This document shows positions 17,389 through 26,562 of a stretch of 64,000 nt of DNA, in pieces. The position numbers were made by a program, and so were the translations under genes. The DNA is taken from assembly GCF_014641595.1 (NCBI RefSeq), contig NZ_BMIA01000002.1:372001-436000 (forward strand), given 5' to 3'. Numbering within the stretch: the first letter of the stretch is position 1; every line of letters starts with the position of its first letter. This DNA comes from Dyadobacter endophyticus (GTDB lineage Bacteria > Bacteroidota > Bacteroidia > Cytophagales > Spirosomataceae). The notes under the pieces are model-generated. The model was not told the DNA's origin. It made no database searches and saw nothing but the letters and a program-made list of their open reading frames with translations.

Positions 17389-20217
17389 TTACTTGCCGAC
17401 TAGTTTCTTCGCCTGGGCTTCCAGGATCAGTTGCAGGTCCGCGCTTGAATCCGTTACGTGCGCGTAGGAGCCCATGCCAAGTTCGCTCAGTTTTTTCAGC
17501 TTTTGCCCGGTATGCTCATTGCGCCCGAAGGTGAAAACACTGAGGTACACATCCTGACGCGCATTCTGGCGGATCATGTCCACCACCTCGTCGCTTACGG
17601 GAAACTCCCCGTCGGTGGCGAGCACGATGCGGTTGTTACCAGCGCGGATATATTGTTTGTTGGCGGTTTTGTAGGCGAGTTTAATGCCCTCGTTGCCGTC
17701 CGTATCGCCATCAGATTGCAGCAGATCGATCATTCTGGAAATTTCCGATGCTTTCGCGCCCGAAGTTGGTTTGAGTACCACCCTGGCCTTGCCGGAATAG
17801 AGCACGATCGAAATCATGTCCTCAGGCCGAACCAGCGTCAGCAGCGACTTAATAGAGCGTTTTAGCAGCGGCAGTTTATAAGGCGAGTTCATCGACGACG
17901 ACACATCGAGCAGCAGCACCATATTGTTCGGTGCGAAACCGTCGAGCGAGCGGGTAACGTTCTGCAACTGCGTATTACGGTCGACGTACACCGTATCCAC
18001 GCGCACGCGCTCCACGTATACAGTGTCACGCGCCGCTTGTGCAACGGGGGCGCCTGTGGGTACAGGCCCGGGGGCGCCTTCGTTAGTGAGCGGGCGCACA
18101 TCCTCACGCGCGGGAGGCTGGGGCACGGCTGCCACCTCAGCATTGTTTGTTTGAATTTGCGCCGTGTTTTCGACCGGCTTCTCCACCTTCGGTTTTTCGA
18201 CTTTCGGCTCTTCCACTTTCGTCGGCGACGCGACAGGTTTCTGGATCGTCGTGCGCCGGAACGCGAAGACATCGGGTTGGTTAATGGTTTTCAAAAGCCC
18301 GGCCTTCGATAGCTCTATAAAATTGTTGTATTCGTAAACCAGCTCATTGTTATAGAAGTAGTAAAACGATTCGTAGGGATGCGCCGCATAACCCGAAGTT
18401 TCCGGCTTGTATTGCTGTATTTTCTCCGCAAACCTCCCCGCATTGGCACCCAGATCTTCATAAGGCGTGTACGGACAAAGCCCGTTGTTCCGGCCATAGC
18501 GTTGGAGCCCCTTCATATTTTTGTACTCATCGGCGATCAATTGACGGCTGTGGGCTTCCAGCTCACCCGTTTCGGGGAGTTTGGATGCTTCGCCTTTCAG
18601 GAAGTCGCGCATGCCGAACATTGCATCGTGGCCATTGTCCATGGTTTTCAGCATGGCATTTCCGGCAATGTACCAGGAACTGGCCGGTGTTGCATTGGGG
18701 TAGCTTTCGTAGATGTGGCGAATGTCGTTATAGAGTTGCTCTTTCTTTTGATCGAGTATATCAAACAGCACGAGGTAACGGTTGAGAATGGCGTCTGAGC
18801 GTTTGAGCTGGTCTTGCAGGTATTGCTTTTCGGAGGTATAGCGGATCAGCTCGATGCTAAGACCGTCCATTTCCTGTAAAATATTCATCAAAACCTCCGT
18901 CTGACCGGTTACCGACTTGCGGTAAGGCTCCGGAATGGTCGTACTGGCGCTCAGCAGCAAGGTATACTCGGAAGTAGGAAGTTTAAATTCCTCGTGCGAA
19001 TAGCTGAGATTGGCCCGCTTTTGCGCCTTCGCGGGATCGCGGTAGTACTCCGCCGAGCCCTGGTAATTCCGAACGATCATTTGCAGCAAATGCATTTGCC
19101 GAAGCGATTGGTTGATCCAGTCTACATATTGATTCAAGGTCCTGATCAATGCCGCATTTGCCGGTGCCGATGCCTTTTTCACATTCAGCGGCTGAAAAGA
19201 TTTGTCCTGAAAAGGCGGCGTTGTTTTGGGAGAAACAGCCACATCATCGCGGCGCACAGCCTTCATGACCGGGCTGAAAAACGGATAATTCAGCAGCAAA
19301 TGTCCTGGCTTGCTATACCCGACAAATGCCTTGTAGAATTCCAGCATATCATGGTTAAACTGCTCCACCAGCGATAAATACACCGCGTTGCCATGCGCTG
19401 CCGACTGCTGCGCGGCAAAATTATGATCGTCCAGCGCGCGCCGTTTGATGTCCTGCATCGAAGCCAGCGCCGATTTGAATGTGCCCACCATATCCGAAGC
19501 CGGATATTGCAGCTGCGAAGCCGTATTGCCAATCGTTGCCAATGCTTTTTCGTCGTCGAGCATACTTTGGCGAACCAGGGCTACCGGCCATTCCGTTTTT
19601 GTCTCTTCATTTAAATAGTATGGCAATGCGTCCAGCAAACGCTGCTGGGCAGCGATTACCTCGCCCATCGCTTTTTCAGTTATTAAGTATGGATCGGTCG
19701 CCGGGCGATTTTGAACGCCCGTATAAACCTGCCTGACTTGCGTATACAATGCATTTTTATCCTGTGCATAGCGTTCAAAAAGCGACTGCATTTCCGCAAC
19801 GAGCGCCTCCGATTTTTTCAGGTTATCGCGTTCGTAGTCCTTCAAACGCACGTAAGTTTCGAGTGCTTTGCAGGTTTCATCGAGCTTATTGAGCACTTGC
19901 CAGACGTTTTCCAGGCCGGTATTCAATTGCTTCCGTTTCCCCGCCTCCACGCCGAGGCCGCCGAGCGCCTTTTTGTAATAATATTCTTCCAATGGCCCCG
20001 ACGACGGCAAACGCAATCCATAATCCGCGTTTTTACGGTAGCGGGTCACGTCTTCCTGATAGGCAGCGAGCATTTTGAACCGGTGGATCACCATCTCCGA
20101 CGACTCGCTCAGAAATTCGATGTAATGGTTCAGTGAAGTCTGCGGCGCCTCCTGCTGGGCGGCAACCGGACTGATAATGAATGCGAAAAGGATGATCAGG
20201 ATGGAGAATCGCCTCAT
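17389..20217 (-). CDS. Large secreted VWA-domain protein
   Basis: 942 residues from the ATG at 20217, which gives a signal peptide ending PVAAQ. About 660 mostly helical residues form the N-terminal part. A charged Lys/Pro/Glu linker (KVEEPKVEKPKVEKP) follows, then DTVYVERVRVDTVYVDR, and finally a von Willebrand A domain with MIDAS motif DVSSSM near residue 770 and ATDGEF later. VWA domains bind metal and mediate protein contacts. No transmembrane segment follows the signal peptide, so it may be periplasmic or surface-exposed. The N-terminal family is not recognised. Confidence 0.75.
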   Translation of the reverse strand: MRRFSILIILFAFIISPVAAQQEAPQTSLNHYIEFLSESSEMVIHRFKMLAAYQEDVTRYRKNADYGLRLPSSGPLEEYYYKKALGGLGVEAGKRKQLNTGLENVWQVLNKLDETCKALETYVRLKDYERDNLKKSEALVAEMQSLFERYAQDKNALYTQVRQVYTGVQNRPATDPYLITEKAMGEVIAAQQRLLDALPYYLNEETKTEWPVALVRQSMLDDEKALATIGNTASQLQYPASDMVGTFKSALASMQDIKRRALDDHNFAAQQSAAHGNAVYLSLVEQFNHDMLEFYKAFVGYSKPGHLLLNYPFFSPVMKAVRRDDVAVSPKTTPPFQDKSFQPLNVKKASAPANAALIRTLNQYVDWINQSLRQMHLLQMIVRNYQGSAEYYRDPAKAQKRANLSYSHEEFKLPTSEYTLLLSASTTIPEPYRKSVTGQTEVLMNILQEMDGLSIELIRYTSEKQYLQDQLKRSDAILNRYLVLFDILDQKKEQLYNDIRHIYESYPNATPASSWYIAGNAMLKTMDNGHDAMFGMRDFLKGEASKLPETGELEAHSRQLIADEYKNMKGLQRYGRNNGLCPYTPYEDLGANAGRFAEKIQQYKPETSGYAAHPYESFYYFYNNELVYEYNNFIELSKAGLLKTINQPDVFAFRRTTIQKPVASPTKVEEPKVEKPKVEKPVENTAQIQTNNAEVAAVPQPPAREDVRPLTNEGAPGPVPTGAPVAQAARDTVYVERVRVDTVYVDRNTQLQNVTRSLDGFAPNNMVLLLDVSSSMNSPYKLPLLKRSIKSLLTLVRPEDMISIVLYSGKARVVLKPTSGAKASEISRMIDLLQSDGDTDGNEGIKLAYKTANKQYIRAGNNRIVLATDGEFPVSDEVVDMIRQNARQDVYLSVFTFGRNEHTGQKLKKLSELGMGSYAHVTDSSADLQLILEAQAKKLVGK

Positions 20218-20327
20218 ACGTATCTTCTTGGAAGTATGTGTATTACCAGCTGCGAAGGTCGGGATTTTACCCGAAAATTGACAGCACACATACTTCCGTA
20301 AAATAAGTCATGGCGTGGAGCGACGTT

Positions 20328-21107
20328 TTAAATAGACAAGTAGCTGGTAATTTCCGAAATATCGACTTTCAGCATCCGGCTTTTGAAAAGATCGGCCTTG
20401 TATTTAAAAATGAAGTTCCGAAGTGACATGCCGGTGATATTGAGCACGCAAAGGTTGGCGACATCTTCCGAAATATTGAAACGCATCAGCAGCTCCGGCA
20501 CGCGGATGCTTTTGTTCTGATGCAGCTCGTCCCGTAAATAACCGATAATCGCCTCGGCCAGGTTCTGGCGACTGGCCTTTTCGTCCACCTTCTTGCATTC
20601 AAAATTGTTCCTTGCCAGGATCGTGACGATCAGATCGATACTGCCGCGAATGAGCTTGTTATGCGACGTCGGCTGCTGGGTTACTTCAAAGAGTATCTGA
20701 TTAATTAAATAGCTAATGGTCTGCGCGTCGCGCTCATTTTGCACGGGTTTACCCTGGGTAAGGCGCACGCTGCTGCAGAGGTGTTCCGCTTGTTTATAAA
20801 TGTCGGCAAAATCGGGACTGAACTCTTTTTTCTGCAAGAAATCGTCGGAAAGCCAGGTATCGAATGCGAGGACGAAAATTTCGGCGCTGACGTCCTCCTG
20901 AAAGATCGGATGATGGCCGGGCCCCAGCAGGATAATGCCTTGCTCGCCATATTCATAGAGTTTCCCATCCAGACTGAAATGCCCCTCCCCGTTGCGGATG
21001 AATATAATGCGGTAATGCGGGGTCAGATCATTGTGGGTTTCCCAAACGCGCGTCTTACTTTGAAGCACATGGTACTTTTTGTGGGCATTAAATTGAATTA
21101 CAGACAT
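20328..21107 (-). CDS. AraC-like regulator with shortened C-terminal HTH
   Basis: 259 residues from the ATG at 21107 (MSVIQFNAHKKYHV). Residues 1-120 form a cupin-like sensor (TPHYRIIFIRNGEGHFSLDG, then GEQGIILLGPGHHPIF). The C-terminal part carries one AraC-type helix-turn-helix (VPELLMRFNISEDVANLC) and the connecting helix. It stops at ITSYLSI, where the second helix-turn-helix would normally continue with about 20 more residues. Downstream sequence in other frames does not supply the missing part. It could still bind DNA weakly or act through partners. It lies next to the LytTR pair. Confidence 0.65.
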   Translation of the reverse strand: MSVIQFNAHKKYHVLQSKTRVWETHNDLTPHYRIIFIRNGEGHFSLDGKLYEYGEQGIILLGPGHHPIFQEDVSAEIFVLAFDTWLSDDFLQKKEFSPDFADIYKQAEHLCSSVRLTQGKPVQNERDAQTISYLINQILFEVTQQPTSHNKLIRGSIDLIVTILARNNFECKKVDEKASRQNLAEAIIGYLRDELHQNKSIRVPELLMRFNISEDVANLCVLNITGMSLRNFIFKYKADLFKSRMLKVDISEITSYLSI

Positions 21108-21232
21108 AACACAAACCTCCTCCTGTTTGACCCCAATTTGAGCAAGGAGCATTTGGAATGAAAATGCAAATCGCGGAACGCCCGTTTTCGGGGGCTGAAA
21201 CGGCAATTTTAAATGCAGAAGTAAACCAGGGG

Positions 21233-21982
21233 TTATTTGCCCAACCAGCTTTTAAACTCCGTCATGCGTTCGGAGCTCACATAAATTTCCTGCGCGGCGG
21301 GAGGATTAACATCGATTTTGAGCCTCCCGGCTGAGATCGCATGCATTTCACGAATGGCGTGGACCGATAAAAGCATATTTCGATTAATACGGAAGAAACC
21401 GTCGGGATCGAGCATTTGTGAGAGCTTTTCGAGACTGTACTCCACCGCGAAGTGCCGCCCATCGAACAACCGCAGAAAAGTAGCGCGCTCTTCGATGATA
21501 AAATAGGCTATTTCAGAGGTTTTAAAAGTAAATATCCGCGACCCGGCAGTTACCAGGAAGCGGTCTTTGTATTTCTCCACCGCCGAATGGGCGGTTGCCT
21601 CCGCCTGCTGCTCGCCATAAACCCTGAGCTTCCTGAATTTATTCAAAGAAGCCTGCAATTCGAGCGGATTAATGGGTTTAAGAAGATAGTCGATGGAGTG
21701 CACTTTGAATGCGCGGAGCAGGTAATCGTCGTATGCAGTCGTAAAGATGACCGGGATCAACAACTCCTGGCTTTCGATGATTTTGAAACCGTTGTCGTCT
21801 TCGAGATGAATGTCGAGAAAGATAAGGTCGGGTTGTGTATTGGCCTTATTTTGCAACCAGGCAATGGTTTCAAAAACGGACGGGATAATGCCGAGTACAT
21901 GAATGGAAGGGTCGATATTACGGATCAGGTTTTGTAATCGCTCTGCACTCAGCTCCTCGTCCTCGACAATCAGTACATTCAT
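21233..21982 (-). CDS. LytTR-type response regulator
   Basis: 249 residues. The receiver domain has VEDEELSAERL, phospho-acceptor Asp57 in IFLDIHLED and Lys102 in YLLKPINPLE. The LytTR domain covers about 140-248 with FFRINRNMLLSVHAIREM. The start codon overlaps the kinase stop (ATGA at 21979-21982), so kinase and regulator are translationally coupled. Target genes are unknown; the divergent DUF1080 gene and the AraC-like gene downstream are the nearest candidates. Confidence 0.9.
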   Translation of the reverse strand: MNVLIVEDEELSAERLQNLIRNIDPSIHVLGIIPSVFETIAWLQNKANTQPDLIFLDIHLEDDNGFKIIESQELLIPVIFTTAYDDYLLRAFKVHSIDYLLKPINPLELQASLNKFRKLRVYGEQQAEATAHSAVEKYKDRFLVTAGSRIFTFKTSEIAYFIIEERATFLRLFDGRHFAVEYSLEKLSQMLDPDGFFRINRNMLLSVHAIREMHAISAGRLKIDVNPPAAQEIYVSSERMTEFKSWLGK

Positions 21983-23067
21983 GATAGCAATGGTATTTTC
22001 ACTGTAAAATGGGTAGCCGTCTTCTCGATCACCACATCCTTATCCTGCAACAGTTTATAACGGCTGATAATGTTTTTTAACCCGAGACGCGTAGTAGGCT
22101 GGTCTTGTTGCCTCAGTTGCAAAGGATTGTTCACAACAAGCATCTGATCGATAATTTCAATGCTGATGATCAATGGGTTTGCCAAAGACATCGTATTATG
22201 CTTCACCGCATTCTCGACCAATAGTTGCAATGTAAGCGGAATAACGGAATACCGCTCCTCATCCGCCGCGGAAAGCGCCGAATCGAGCACGACCTTTTCT
22301 TTGAAACGCGTCCGCAGCAGGTACATATAAGTATCCAGAAACTTCATCTCCTCCTTCAAACTGATCTTGTCCAGCTCCGATTGTTCCAGAATGTAACGGT
22401 AAGCCAGCGACAGCTCCTGTATAAACTCTCCTGATTGCTCCGGCCGCGACTCTACCAGCGACGACAGCACGCTGAGGTTATTAAACAAAAAATGCGGGCT
22501 GACCTGGTTTTTCAATGCCAGGAAACGTGCGTGTATGTTCTCCTTTTCCAGCCTTTCGGAATTGACAAGCAGTTTTTTCATCTTTTCCTGCACCTGATTG
22601 CTCACACAGAGGTAATAGGCGGCAATGAGTGCGAGGATCGTGAGTGCCTGCCCTGCCCGCCACCGCGTATGCATGAGGTCGCGCGTGCGGAAATCGCCGA
22701 GCATAGGCCTGGGGAACGGGTTCCACCATTGGCTCATAAGCCCCCAGGTACGCACCAGGATCATATTGAACAAAACAGCTAGCAGAACGGCGGGTATTAA
22801 TGCAATGAGCTGATCGCGGATGCTGAATGCAGGCGATTTGTCGGCGCCGGTGAGTGCTGCCTGTTTTCTTAAAAACCAATCCATCAGATAGATCCACGCC
22901 GTGTAAAAAACGGTGCTGATCACGATTTCCAGCCCAAACAGCGGCAGGTTGCGTGGAATCGTGTACCAATATTGTTGAGGGACGTTTATGTACGTTCGGA
23001 GCGGAATGTAAACCAGTGCAAGGGCGAAACCCAGCAGCCATTTTTGCCCGAAAAGATAAGGCCGCAT
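21979..23067 (-). CDS. LytS/YpdA-type histidine kinase
   Basis: 362 residues from the ATG at 23067; the open frame upstream is not used. Four hydrophobic segments (about 10-25, 42-62, 85-105, 140-157) precede a coiled linker and the His_kinase domain with His192 in QVSPHFLFNNLS. The ATP-binding N box is LLVENAVKHN and a late LGLKNIISRY stretch forms the G-box region. There is no separate sensor domain, so the membrane part probably senses directly. It is divergent from the DUF1080 gene with only 103 bp between the starts. Confidence 0.87.
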   Translation of the reverse strand: MRPYLFGQKWLLGFALALVYIPLRTYINVPQQYWYTIPRNLPLFGLEIVISTVFYTAWIYLMDWFLRKQAALTGADKSPAFSIRDQLIALIPAVLLAVLFNMILVRTWGLMSQWWNPFPRPMLGDFRTRDLMHTRWRAGQALTILALIAAYYLCVSNQVQEKMKKLLVNSERLEKENIHARFLALKNQVSPHFLFNNLSVLSSLVESRPEQSGEFIQELSLAYRYILEQSELDKISLKEEMKFLDTYMYLLRTRFKEKVVLDSALSAADEERYSVIPLTLQLLVENAVKHNTMSLANPLIISIEIIDQMLVVNNPLQLRQQDQPTTRLGLKNIISRYKLLQDKDVVIEKTATHFTVKIPLLS

Positions 23068-23170
23068 AGTTAAGAGGTCAGTTAGGATACCCAAAAATAA
23101 GGTAATTTCATGAAAATTTATCAGTATTTTGCAGGACTTAAACCAAGCGAAAACACTTAAATCTGCCACT

Positions 23171-23893
23171 ATGACCCGTTTTTTCGTTACCGCACTCGCC
23201 GCATTGATTTCCCTGAATGCCTACTCGCAGGCACTCAATACCCTCACCGCCGCAGAGAAGAAAGAAGGTTGGAAATTGTTGTTCGACGGTAAAGACCTGA
23301 AAGGCTGGCATGCCTACAACGGCAACGCTCCCGGTTCGGCCTGGCTGATCGAGGACGGCGCCATTAAATTAAATGTGCCTGAAAGGGCCGGTAACAAAGC
23401 TAAAAACGGCGGCGACATCGTGATCGACGATGTCGTGAATGGCGATTTTGAATTCAAAGCCGAATGGAAAGTGAGCAAATATGCCAACAGCGGCATTTTC
23501 TTTTTTGTACAGGAATCTCCGAGCAACAAAAACATGCACGACACCGGGCTGGAATTGCAGGTGATCGACGATAAGATTTATGAGGGCGCCAAAGAAAATA
23601 CGCACCGCGCGAGCGACTTTTTCGGTGTTGCGAACGCCCGTCTACGCGAAGGCAACCCGCAGGGAGAATGGAACAAGATCCATTTTATTGTCAAAAAAGG
23701 CAAACTCACGGTGTATCAGAACGAGTTTATGGTACAGGAGCACGACCTCAACGGTGCCGACTGGAAACAGCGCATCGCCAACAGTGGCTTAAAAGCCGCA
23801 CCTATCTCCAAAAGCAACTACAACGGACGCATCGGTTTGCAGGATTGGGGCAGCACGGTTTGGTACCGTAATATCAAGTTGAGGAAACTTTAA
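23171..23893 (+). CDS. Secreted DUF1080 protein (3-keto-disaccharide hydrolase-like)
   Basis: 240 residues. The signal peptide ends NAYSQ. A single DUF1080 domain follows: WKLLFDGKDLKGWHAYNG, a central NSGIFFFVQE, and GRIGLQDWGSTVWYRNIKLRKL at the end. The fold is a concanavalin-like jelly roll. Family members bind or cleave sugars, and some act on 3-keto-glycosides after C3 oxidation. No sugar oxidoreductase is adjacent here. A longer paralogue lies at 44182. Confidence 0.85.
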   Translation: MTRFFVTALAALISLNAYSQALNTLTAAEKKEGWKLLFDGKDLKGWHAYNGNAPGSAWLIEDGAIKLNVPERAGNKAKNGGDIVIDDVVNGDFEFKAEWKVSKYANSGIFFFVQESPSNKNMHDTGLELQVIDDKIYEGAKENTHRASDFFGVANARLREGNPQGEWNKIHFIVKKGKLTVYQNEFMVQEHDLNGADWKQRIANSGLKAAPISKSNYNGRIGLQDWGSTVWYRNIKLRKL

Positions 23894-24014
23894 AAATCGG
23901 GCGCTGTCGCGTTGTCCCCCTTTGGTTGTCCCGTTAGCACCCGCGGCGATACTTTGCGCACGGTTACCTTTGTGTTGTTACACTATTCAACCACCATATT
24001 ATATCGAAAACACA

Positions 24015-24422
24015 ATGGAAAAAGCCGTATTGCACCCGTATCTGATGTTCGAAGGCAATTGCCGCGAAGCGATGGAATTTTACAAAGGCATTTTTGGCGG
24101 CGAGCTGAACATGATGACCTTCGGGCAAGTGGATAACAGCTGCCCGGCCGCCATACGCGACCATATCATGCACGCGTCGCTGATGGGTGGAGAAATCGAT
24201 TTCATGGGCTGCGACACCCCAAAACCGGGCCCGTTGGCTGGCGACAAGATCCAGCTTTCGCTCAGCGGTTTCGACGAGGCCGGTCTCCGCAAAAAATTCA
24301 CGCAGCTCAGCGAAGGCGGTACCATTACCGTACCGATGGATAAGCAGGTTTGGGGCGACATTTTCGGCGCATTCAAAGACCAATACGGGATCGACTGGAT
24401 GATCGACGTACGAGCGCAGTAA
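24015..24422 (+). CDS. VOC family protein (PhnB-like)
   Basis: 135 residues from the ATG at 24015 (MEKAVLHPYLMFEGNCREAM). It has the same layout as the VOC gene at 10455: EFYKGIFGGEL near the start and WGDIFGAFKDQYGIDWMIDV at the end. The metal-site residues of classical glyoxalases are not obvious, as is usual in this branch. Role unknown. It is followed by a hairpin shared with the convergent gene. Confidence 0.85.
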   Translation: MEKAVLHPYLMFEGNCREAMEFYKGIFGGELNMMTFGQVDNSCPAAIRDHIMHASLMGGEIDFMGCDTPKPGPLAGDKIQLSLSGFDEAGLRKKFTQLSEGGTITVPMDKQVWGDIFGAFKDQYGIDWMIDVRAQ

Positions 24423-24441
24423 TCAATGCAATAACATTTCG

Positions 24442-24469
24442 AAAGCCGGGGCCACGCTCCGGCTTTTTT
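24442..24469 (+). terminator. Terminator between convergent genes
   Basis: AGCCGG at 24444-24449 pairs with CCGGCT at 24459-24464, with a GC-rich loop and a run of six or seven T. The 3' end of the opposing lipoprotein gene touches it. Confidence 0.65.
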
Positions 24470-24881
24470 AGTCGCCTTTCAAAAAGCGCTCCTGCAAATA
24501 CCAGCGGGCGCACGAATCGCCGCCCATTCTGCGGACGAAGCTGAAATACATATCGGAAGGACATCCATAAGCGCCCACAAACATGACCCCTATTTTCGGG
24601 TATTTCCGCACGATGCTATCCGGCACCACTAGTTGGTTTGAAGTCGTGGTCGCGTAGTAGGGCACGTATGTCTGCGCGCCCGAAGTATCCTTCAACGGGG
24701 CAATTACCCAGTCGAGGGCTATGGAAGAAGGCGAATCCGCCGTAAGCAAAAGCCCGCCGGAGCCCTTGTAGCAATCCGTCGAAACCGCCACCTGCTCCAC
24801 CGGCACGCAATCGTCACGTTTATCGACTTTCTTTTCGGAACAGGCCAATGCAATAGCGGCCAGGGCAAGGAATTTCTTCAT
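24468..24881 (-). CDS. Small putative lipoprotein
   Basis: 137 residues. The N-terminus MKKFLALAAIALACSEKK resembles a lipoprotein signal with Cys at residue 14, although the -3 position is Ala rather than Leu. Four further Cys residues (in DDCVP, STDCYK, YGCPS and DSCARW) could form disulfides. No domain is recognised. It probably sits in an envelope membrane. Confidence 0.6.
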   Translation of the reverse strand: MKKFLALAAIALACSEKKVDKRDDCVPVEQVAVSTDCYKGSGGLLLTADSPSSIALDWVIAPLKDTSGAQTYVPYYATTTSNQLVVPDSIVRKYPKIGVMFVGAYGCPSDMYFSFVRRMGGDSCARWYLQERFLKGD

Positions 24882-24958
24882 GAGGATAGCAGTTTAAACG
24901 CATGACACTGTTTCCCATGCGATGGTTGCTATCCCTAAAAGCCACTACCCCATCACCC

Positions 24959-25471
24959 TTACCTATTCAGGATCGCCCGGATCTGTTGCAGATGATTAAT
25001 GTCATGCCCTGCATAGTACAATGCAATATCACGGATGCTTTCCTTGCCCCGCTCAGCATGGATACCAAAATAATCCCATTGCTCGGGTTCCAGCAGATGA
25101 AATAATTGCAGATTTGTGTGGCGCAGCCTCGTGAACAACGCCAGCGAATCTTCAATCGGAATTTGTTCATATTTTCCCCGCACTGCCCATTCGGCCTGAT
25201 CGAATGCCTGAATATCTGTTCCTGGCACACTTAAAATCATACGGATACGATAAGCACCAACCAGCTCATCATCAGCCATGTGTGCTACTATTTCATTAAT
25301 TGACCACTTGCCTGATGCAGTCCGAAACTGCAATTGGCTCGGCGAAGCTTCTCTCACCAACGCCTCCAGAATGCCAGGCATTTTTCCCAGCAGCGTCATT
25401 GGCTCCTGCGATTCCACATAGCCGACTATCCGTTTTTTGTATGCTTCAAAAGATTCAGTCATGGTATTCAA
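24959..25471 (-). CDS. DinB-family putative metal-dependent enzyme
   Basis: 170 residues (ATG at 25471, or 25462 if the fourth residue is used). The four-helix DinB fold is shown by WSINEIVAHMADDE and the late YYAGHDINHLQQI, giving three His residues in the usual metal-binding spacing. Proteins of this fold include mycothiol and bacillithiol transferases; most, like this one, have no known substrate. Despite the name it is unrelated to polymerase IV. It is divergent from imuA. Confidence 0.82.
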   Translation of the reverse strand: MNTMTESFEAYKKRIVGYVESQEPMTLLGKMPGILEALVREASPSQLQFRTASGKWSINEIVAHMADDELVGAYRIRMILSVPGTDIQAFDQAEWAVRGKYEQIPIEDSLALFTRLRHTNLQLFHLLEPEQWDYFGIHAERGKESIRDIALYYAGHDINHLQQIRAILNR

Positions 25472-25596
25472 GCTTGATCATCGCTTCAAGTTCGTGCTTT
25501 CGGTCGACAAAAAGTGGTTGGGTCGACATAATGCAGTGTACAGGAGACAAACAAACAGCCGGCTGCATAGCGCTGCATTTAAACCTGGCCATTTTA

Positions 25597-25627
25597 TTGC
25601 ACGAAATACAATAAAATGCTATTTTTG
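25597..25627 (+). promoter_or_regulatory. imuA promoter
   Basis: TTG at 25597-25599, a 20-nt spacer and TATTTTTG at 25620-25627 fit the Bacteroidota sigma consensus TTG-N19-21-TAnnTTTG. The start codon lies 53 bp after the -7 box. The match is seen; promoter activity is inferred. Confidence 0.6.
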
Positions 25628-25636
25628 AAACCCAAA

Positions 25637-25659
25637 TATTGATATTTAAAATATCAATA
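25637..25659. promoter_or_regulatory. Inverted repeat operator upstream of imuA
   Basis: Arms TATTGATATT (25637-25646) and AATATCAATA (25650-25659) are perfectly complementary around TAA. The repeat lies just after the predicted transcription start and 20 bp before the imuA ATG, a position suited to repression. The same core occurs upstream of imuB. Confidence 0.65.
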
Positions 25660-25679
25660 ACTACTCAAAAACGTTCCTT

Positions 25680-26441
25680 ATGGCTCTCCCGCTCCTGAAA
25701 AACGGCATGTTCGACAGGCTGCAAGAAGATATTCTTGCATTGCAGGGGTTTCGAACGCCCGTGGGGGCCCGAAAGATCGATTTCGGCTTGGGAGAGATGA
25801 ATGCCTCTTTTCCGAACCGCACCTTTCCGACCGGTGCTGTGCATGAATTTATTAGTAACGACCCCGAAAGCGCTGCTGCTACGACGGGATTTATGGCGGG
25901 GTTATTAGGGAAATTAATGGGGGAACATGGCATATGCCTATGGATTGGCATTCGGCCCATTGTGTTCGCTACGGCGCTTAAAGCATTCGGCGTTGAGCCG
26001 CACCGGGTAATTTTCATTGATCTGGTCAAAGAAAAAGACGTGATCTGGGCTGTGGAAGAGGCTCTGAAGTGCGAATCACTGGCAGCAGTGGTCGGAGAAC
26101 TTCGTGAAATTACTTTTACGGAATCGCGGCGGCTGCAACTGGCGGTGGAGCAGAGCCGCGTTACCGGTTTTCTGCACCGTACCAATCCACGTGCAGTGAA
26201 TACCCTTGCCTGTGTGTCGCGCTGGCAGGTAACCCCTATGGCCAGCCAATTGGAAGAAGGCATGCCGGGCGTCGGTCATCCGTGCTGGCGGGTGCAGCTG
26301 CAAAAAATAAGGAATGGCGAGCCGGGGGAATGGGAAATGCAATGGGCGGCCGGGCGGTTTGCATATCTGCAAAAAGAAATTGCCGATCAGACCACAGATA
26401 TTTTAAAGGGCTCTTCGGTGTATATCGCACAAAGAGCTTAA
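25680..26441 (+). CDS. imuA: ImuA-like protein of the ImuABC mutasome
   Basis: 253 residues with a RecA/SulA-like core. FPTGAVHEFISNDPESAAATTGFMA is the degenerate P-loop region, followed by GICLWIGIRPIVFATALKAFGVEPHRVIFID and the LRLQ-like stretch ESRRLQLAVEQSRVTGFLHR. ImuA works with ImuB and DnaE2 (ImuC) in damage-induced error-prone synthesis. It normally heads an imuA-imuB-dnaE2 operon; here the partners lie 6 kb downstream on the same strand, past seven other genes. Its promoter and palindrome suggest damage-dependent control. Confidence 0.82.
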   Translation: MALPLLKNGMFDRLQEDILALQGFRTPVGARKIDFGLGEMNASFPNRTFPTGAVHEFISNDPESAAATTGFMAGLLGKLMGEHGICLWIGIRPIVFATALKAFGVEPHRVIFIDLVKEKDVIWAVEEALKCESLAAVVGELREITFTESRRLQLAVEQSRVTGFLHRTNPRAVNTLACVSRWQVTPMASQLEEGMPGVGHPCWRVQLQKIRNGEPGEWEMQWAAGRFAYLQKEIADQTTDILKGSSVYIAQRA

Positions 26442-26562
26442 ACATTACATGAGCATTACCACTTATCATTTTATCACAGCCTTCATCCAGAACGATTCGC
26501 ATTCCTTTGTCCACAGTCTTATATTAGGACACATTCGATCGCTAATCATTAATAATCACCGT

